The position numbers were made by a program, and so were the translations under genes. Shown here in pieces: positions 7,327 through 10,752 of a DNA stretch of 10,752 bases. Source of the stretch: Gammaproteobacteria bacterium. GTDB lineage: Bacteria > Pseudomonadota > Gammaproteobacteria > UBA5335 > SLRW01. The stretch is from NCBI GenBank assembly GCA_007134115.1, contig SLLK01000260.1, positions 1 through 10,752 of the forward strand, given 5' to 3'. Every line of letters starts with the position of its first letter. Position 1 is the stretch's first letter. The notes beneath the pieces are model-generated. The model had not been told where the DNA came from, searched no databases, and was given only the letters and a program-made list of their open reading frames with translations.

Positions 7327-8343
7327 TTACGGGGTCAGATGACGGCTTTCCACGGTACGCACACCCTCTTCATCGAAGATCAGGTAGTCACCGTCCGCCC
7401 TGGGAATCACATGGGTCAACGGCGTGCCCGCCGGATGATTGTACTGGTGCACCGCCGACAGGTTGTCGCGAGTCACCAGGATACGGGCGTTCTCTCCGAC
7501 CAGGATGATCTCGCCGTCTTCAGTGACATTGCCTCCATACAGACTGAACTCGGTGCCCGCGTCGAAACGCTCCCAGCTGCGGCCCATGTCGTTCGAGACA
7601 AACACATTGCCACGCAAACCGGCAACCAGCAGTCGGCCGTCACTGGCCTGGAGAATCTTGAAGAACGACCCGGCGTAGGGCGTCTGGATGACTTCCCAGT
7701 CGTAGCCACCGTCGGTCGAGCGGTACACCTTGCCAAACTCGCCGGCAATCAACAGATCCCCATTGTCGGCCTGAATGATGGAATGCAGATGGTGTTCTTC
7801 CGGGCTGACAACGACATCTTCCTGCCAGGTCTCGCCGCCATCCTCGGTATGCAGGAAATAGCCGAAGTTACCGATGGCGAACCCGCGCTCCGCGTCGAGG
7901 AACAGAATATCCAGCACACTCAGATCCAGCAGAGGCTCGTACTGTTGCAACTCCCAGGTACGGCCGCCATCCCGTGTGCGCAGCAGTGTTGCGTCATGGC
8001 CGCCCGCCCAGCCATTCTGGTCGTCGGCAAAATCGACTGCCGTCAGGGTGGAATTGGCGGGCACCGGGACCTGCTCCCACTCCACACCATCTGACGACAA
8101 CAGGATATGACCGCGCTGGCCCACCGCAACAAAAGTGTCATTGACAAGTGTGGCGTCGGTGAGCAGAGAACGGTCAGCCAGGCGCGCCATCATGGCCGGT
8201 ACCGGACGGTCTTCCGCAGTGACATCGGCGGTCGGGTCATCCTGCGCCAGTGCGTTCGCGGAAAGGCCCAGCCCCAGCACCAGACCAGCCGCCGCAAGGC
8301 AGCCCGGCACCCGGCGCAAAAAGTAAGGAACATTGGGATTCAT
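7327..8343 (-). CDS. Ycf48-like Asp-box beta-propeller, exported
   Basis: This 338-residue protein starts with a clear Sec signal peptide: basic residues near 10-11, hydrophobic core about 14-30, and likely cleavage after ANALA (33). It then carries regularly spaced BNR/Asp-box repeats: SSDGVEW (83-89), TRDGGRTW (123-130), TEDGGETW (166-173), STDGGYDW (209-216), SNDMGRSW (250-257) and a degenerate TRDN (291-294). The spacing of about 40 residues fits blades of a beta-propeller like Ycf48/HCF136, a photosystem II assembly factor. Nothing here suggests photosynthesis, so the likeness is one of fold. In the periplasm it may scaffold or assemble the neighbouring transporter, which is inference. 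The frame is open to 8484, overlapping the DUF1329 gene, but the signal peptide and a GAGGG at 8355-8359 point to the ATG at 8343. The mature part has no cysteine. Confidence 0.88.
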   Translation of the reverse strand: MNPNVPYFLRRVPGCLAAAGLVLGLGLSANALAQDDPTADVTAEDRPVPAMMARLADRSLLTDATLVNDTFVAVGQRGHILLSSDGVEWEQVPVPANSTLTAVDFADDQNGWAGGHDATLLRTRDGGRTWELQQYEPLLDLSVLDILFLDAERGFAIGNFGYFLHTEDGGETWQEDVVVSPEEHHLHSIIQADNGDLLIAGEFGKVYRSTDGGYDWEVIQTPYAGSFFKILQASDGRLLVAGLRGNVFVSNDMGRSWERFDAGTEFSLYGGNVTEDGEIILVGENARILVTRDNLSAVHQYNHPAGTPLTHVIPRADGDYLIFDEEGVRTVESRHLTP

Positions 8344-8393
8344 GGGTTTGTCTGCCCTCAATTGGGTGGAAACATGGATTCCGGACAAAACAT

Positions 8394-8421
8394 GGCCGGG
8401 CGGACCATCGCCCGCCCGGCC
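8394..8421 (-). promoter_or_regulatory. Intercistronic GC-rich hairpin (possible attenuator or processing site)
   Basis: A 10-base perfect stem, GGCCGGGCGG (8394-8403) with CCGCCCGGCC (8412-8421), has an 8-base loop. It lies in the 91-base gap between the DUF1329 stop and the propeller start. On the minus strand it is followed by ATGTTTTGTCC, so it has only a weak T-run. It may terminate some transcripts or protect the 3' end of the upstream DUF1302-DUF1329 message. Its arm shares GCCGGGCGGAC with the final terminator at 4898-4926. Confidence 0.6.
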
Positions 8422-8434
8422 AACGTGCACGACC

Positions 8435-9802
8435 CTAGCGCAAACCTCGTTGGCGCAGGTTGGCCGGGGTGAAATACGATTCACTCTCCGTCCAGCGATA
8501 GTCGTTGGGCGGATCCTCGTTGTTCAGGCCCAGCAGCAGATAGCGACCCGACTGCAGATCATATACAGCCTCCACTGCACCGCTGGTACCCAGCACATTG
8601 TAGTAATTGATATTGTGCGCTTCCTGCACACGCCAGAGCTGGTCGCGGTTATCGTATACATCCACGGCCAGAATCTGCCAGCTGTCTTCACAGACGTAGA
8701 ACGTACGCCGCTTGTACAGGTGACGCATCCCCTCGCGCACCGTGGCGTCCACCACCCATACGCGCCGCAACTCATAACGGGCGTAATCCTGGTTCAGATG
8801 CCCCGGCATGACCAGTTCGTCATAGGTCAGGTCGGTCATGTTCAGCCGGTAACTGTTGAACGGCATGAACATTTCGCGCTTGCCGACCAGTTCCCAGTCA
8901 TAACGCTCCAGGGCGCCATTGAACACATCGTTCTGATCGTTGGTGCGAAGCCCGTCGGCCGCCGTGCCGGGATTGTCGTGCTCGACGTTGGGGGCCCTGC
9001 GCACCCGCCGCTGACCGGGGTTGTAGACCCAGGCCTGACGCGGATCGCGCAGCTGGTTGAGCGTTTCGTGCACCAGCAACACACCACCGGACAGACGCGC
9101 CGGCGAAACGATATGTTGCAGGAAGAAAAAGCGCTTGTTACTGGCGTCCAGCTGCTCGGGCGTCGCGCCTTCCGCGTGATACGGGAAGATAATCTCCTGC
9201 AGCAGGCGGATCATGGTGTAATCACCACCGCCAGTCACAATGGCCTGGTTATAGAAGACCCGGGCCCCTTCACCACGATAACGCAGCTGGTGATTCCAGA
9301 TCGGATGCTCACCACGTGTCGGGATGGGGAACGGCACGCCCACAGCGACACCACTGAGACCATCGGTCCCTTCAAGGCGGGCACTGGTGGCGTTACGCCG
9401 GGTCCATTCATACACGCGCTCCGGATAGGACGTGGAACGGCGTGTGGGATAAACCGGAATACGGTAGGACTGCGGATGATTCTCGAACATCGCAAGCTGA
9501 CCTGGCGTCAACTGGTCGCGATACTGAGCGACATTATCCGCTGTAATCACGAACCGGACCTGATCGTCAGCAAAGGGATCATCAAAGGTTTCCCCGGCAT
9601 CGAAATCCGGCTCCCGTTGCGGCAGACCGCCAGTCCACTCGGGGATGGTGCCGGCCCGATTGCCGGCACGTTCCCCACCCATGGGCATCAGATCATTGCC
9701 CAGACGATTGGCTTCCGACTGTGAGACGGTTGCCGTTGCAGCGAAAACGGCAGCGCCCAGGATCAGGGCGCTGCCGATGGCCACAATGCTGCTGTTTCGC
9801 AT
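8435..9802 (-). CDS. DUF1329 family periplasmic protein (LolA-like)
   Basis: This 455-residue protein has an N-terminal signal peptide (hydrophobic core about 6-24). The diagnostic opening of DUF1329 follows: LGNDLMPMGGERAGN then GTIPEWTGG (34-59), with the family norm being close to L-tp-GaekaGN-dGtIPeWtGG. Overall length is normal for the family. The middle and C-terminal parts are rich in Tyr, Trp and Arg, as expected for a large beta-sheet half-barrel. From memory, the family is grouped with the LolA/LolB-like fold, which carries lipidated or hydrophobic cargo across the periplasm; carrying cargo is therefore a family-based inference. The only cysteine is near the C-terminal third (YVCEDSW), so it is not a lipoprotein by lipobox. 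The frame opens at a GTG at 9808, but GGAG at 9812-9815 is 9 bases from the ATG at 9802, which I choose. It lies 22 bases after the DUF1302 gene. Confidence 0.9.
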   Translation of the reverse strand: MRNSSIVAIGSALILGAAVFAATATVSQSEANRLGNDLMPMGGERAGNRAGTIPEWTGGLPQREPDFDAGETFDDPFADDQVRFVITADNVAQYRDQLTPGQLAMFENHPQSYRIPVYPTRRSTSYPERVYEWTRRNATSARLEGTDGLSGVAVGVPFPIPTRGEHPIWNHQLRYRGEGARVFYNQAIVTGGGDYTMIRLLQEIIFPYHAEGATPEQLDASNKRFFFLQHIVSPARLSGGVLLVHETLNQLRDPRQAWVYNPGQRRVRRAPNVEHDNPGTAADGLRTNDQNDVFNGALERYDWELVGKREMFMPFNSYRLNMTDLTYDELVMPGHLNQDYARYELRRVWVVDATVREGMRHLYKRRTFYVCEDSWQILAVDVYDNRDQLWRVQEAHNINYYNVLGTSGAVEAVYDLQSGRYLLLGLNNEDPPNDYRWTESESYFTPANLRQRGLR

Positions 9803-9811
9803 TGTCACTTA

Positions 9812-9815
9812 CTCC
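9812..9815 (-). promoter_or_regulatory. Ribosome binding site deciding the DUF1329 start
   Basis: The minus strand reads GGAG 9 bases before the ATG at 9802 and only 3 bases before the in-frame GTG at 9808. Spacing favours the ATG. Confidence 0.65.
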
Positions 9816-9824
9816 ACACAGGGA

Positions 9825-10752
9825 TCAGAAGGAATAACTTACCTGAAGGTTAAGGGTGTCCTTGTCCCTGAGACTGTTCTTCTCGCCGTTACCAAAGAAC
9901 GCGGCATAGCTCAGATCCACTTCCCAGCGCGAGAGGTAATCAAACTGCACACCCAGGGTGGCGGATTTGCGCGCCGCGACGAAGTTGGCGCTGGGTCCCG
10001 GACTGTTACCACGCACGTCGTGGGTGTAGGCCAGGCGCGGCGACATGTTCCATGCACCGATCACGTTGTTGTATTGCAGATTGGTCGCCACGCGATAGCC
10101 CCAGGACCACTCGTCGGCAAAATCCCGGTTGGGCTGGGTCAGAGGCGTCAACGCCTGGTCTTCACCATCCGGACCCGGACCCTTGAGTGCGGGCGAGGCA
10201 CCGGTGTTGAAGCGCAACTCATCCTTGGAAGGCAAATCGGGCACATAGTTCACGCCGACCTCACCTACCAGTGCCCACTGTCTGGCGCCGAAATAGCCCG
10301 GACCCATGGCATGGATAAAGTGGGTCTGCGCCTGCCACACATCATGCCGGCGGTAGCCGCTGATGGTCTCGCCCGGCTGGAAGTTGACCGCGCCGGGTAT
10401 CTGACTGACCAACGGCCCACCACTACTGTTAGGCACAGCCGCCGCAATCATTTCAAGGGCATGAATCTGGTGCGGCACATCTTGCTTGAAGGAGACCTCA
10501 CCGGCCCAGGAGGTGCCCGTGGGCAGCATGGTATTGAAGCTCACACCCCAGACATTGATATCTTCGGGATATTCCACAAAGATCGCGCCGGTCGGCATGC
10601 TGCCAAGAGCCTGCATGTGCGCGGCCAGCGCCGGATCGGAAATCTCGTCGAAGTTCGTCCCGCCGGCTTTCTGCCAACTGAGAATGGGCAGCATCTGGTG
10701 GTGATTGATGAAATAAAAGCCCAGTTCGGTGGAGGCCAGCTGCGGCATGAAA
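9825..10752 (-). CDS. DUF1302 outer-membrane beta-barrel protein, C-terminal part
   Basis: Only the last 309 or so residues are present; the frame runs off the right edge of the window with no stop, so the N-terminus and signal peptide are missing. The sequence has features of an outer-membrane barrel. It has alternating amphipathic strands rich in Tyr, Trp, Phe and Asn, loops with Gly/Pro/Asp, and it ends LQVSYSF, with the terminal Phe that the BAM complex recognises. Segments such as WALVGEVGVNYVPDLP, the W-SWGYRV stretch and the MSPRLAYTHDV-G-SPGP stretch match my memory of DUF1302, a family found next to DUF1329 genes. It is probably the outer-membrane part of the system encoded downstream. 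The stop at 9825-9827 leaves 22 bases to the next gene, so the two are co-transcribed. The promoter lies outside the window. Confidence 0.88.
   Translation of the reverse strand, partial: FMPQLASTELGFYFINHHQMLPILSWQKAGGTNFDEISDPALAAHMQALGSMPTGAIFVEYPEDINVWGVSFNTMLPTGTSWAGEVSFKQDVPHQIHALEMIAAAVPNSSGGPLVSQIPGAVNFQPGETISGYRRHDVWQAQTHFIHAMGPGYFGARQWALVGEVGVNYVPDLPSKDELRFNTGASPALKGPGPDGEDQALTPLTQPNRDFADEWSWGYRVATNLQYNNVIGAWNMSPRLAYTHDVRGNSPGPSANFVAARKSATLGVQFDYLSRWEVDLSYAAFFGNGEKNSLRDKDTLNLQVSYSF

Noticed and set aside
7327..8343. Photosystem II assembly role suggested by Ycf48 likeness
   Set aside because: The likeness reflects a shared Asp-box propeller; no photosynthesis gene is in the window and the neighbours are envelope proteins.
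8344..8484. N-terminal extension of the propeller protein
   Set aside because: It would put 47 residues before a textbook signal peptide and overlap the DUF1329 gene by 50 bases.
4912..9724. Very long plus-strand open frames (478, 564 and 463 codons) opposite the transporter, propeller and DUF1329 genes
   Set aside because: They are exactly antisense to genes with clear family motifs. Their translations are rich in His, Gln and Arg with no domain, as expected when a GC-biased third codon position leaves the opposite strand open.

Overview
The window reads as chromosomal DNA of a GC-rich gammaproteobacterium. The aspartyl-tRNA synthetase resembles the Pseudomonas type rather than the E. coli type. 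Next to it are an FmdB-type zinc ribbon and a NudB-type Nudix hydrolase. The right half carries DUF1302/DUF1329 genes, which are common in marine, halophilic and hydrocarbon- or lipid-using Gammaproteobacteria. I cannot name a genus from the sequence. No tRNA, rRNA, CRISPR array, transposase or phage gene is visible.

Left block, about 136-3703, all read leftward: fmdB-like zinc ribbon, aspS, nudB-like Nudix hydrolase, then an alpha/beta hydrolase that overlaps nudB by 4 bases (GTGA). This is a housekeeping group (translation, probably folate synthesis, an esterase-like enzyme). A 224-base gap separates fmdB from aspS. A strong hairpin lies in the likely fmdB leader, and a multi-hairpin structure sits at the left edge of the window beyond the hydrolase.

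Middle, 3928-4662, read rightward: a two-helix membrane protein of unknown function with two SHOCT-like motifs in its C-terminal half. It is divergent from fmdB. A gene-free stretch of 285 bases follows, ending in a convincing rho-independent terminator for the leftward genes on the right.

Right block, 10752 down to 4948, all read leftward and closely spaced: a DUF1302 outer-membrane barrel (N-terminus outside the window), a DUF1329 LolA-like periplasmic protein, a Ycf48-like Asp-box beta-propeller with a signal peptide, and an RND/MMPL inner-membrane transporter, closed by the terminator. Together these cover inner membrane, periplasm and outer membrane. I infer a trans-envelope system that moves a hydrophobic molecule (lipid, fatty-acid derivative or similar). 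This gene set recurs in Gammaproteobacteria, but to my knowledge its substrate is not established. It is the most interesting content of the window. Notable details are an unequal proton-relay pair in the transporter and an internal hairpin between DUF1329 and the propeller whose arms resemble those of the final terminator.

Several starts are placed inside longer open frames because of Shine-Dalgarno position, signal peptide position or family N-termini: 3703, 3928, 7293, 8343 and 9802.
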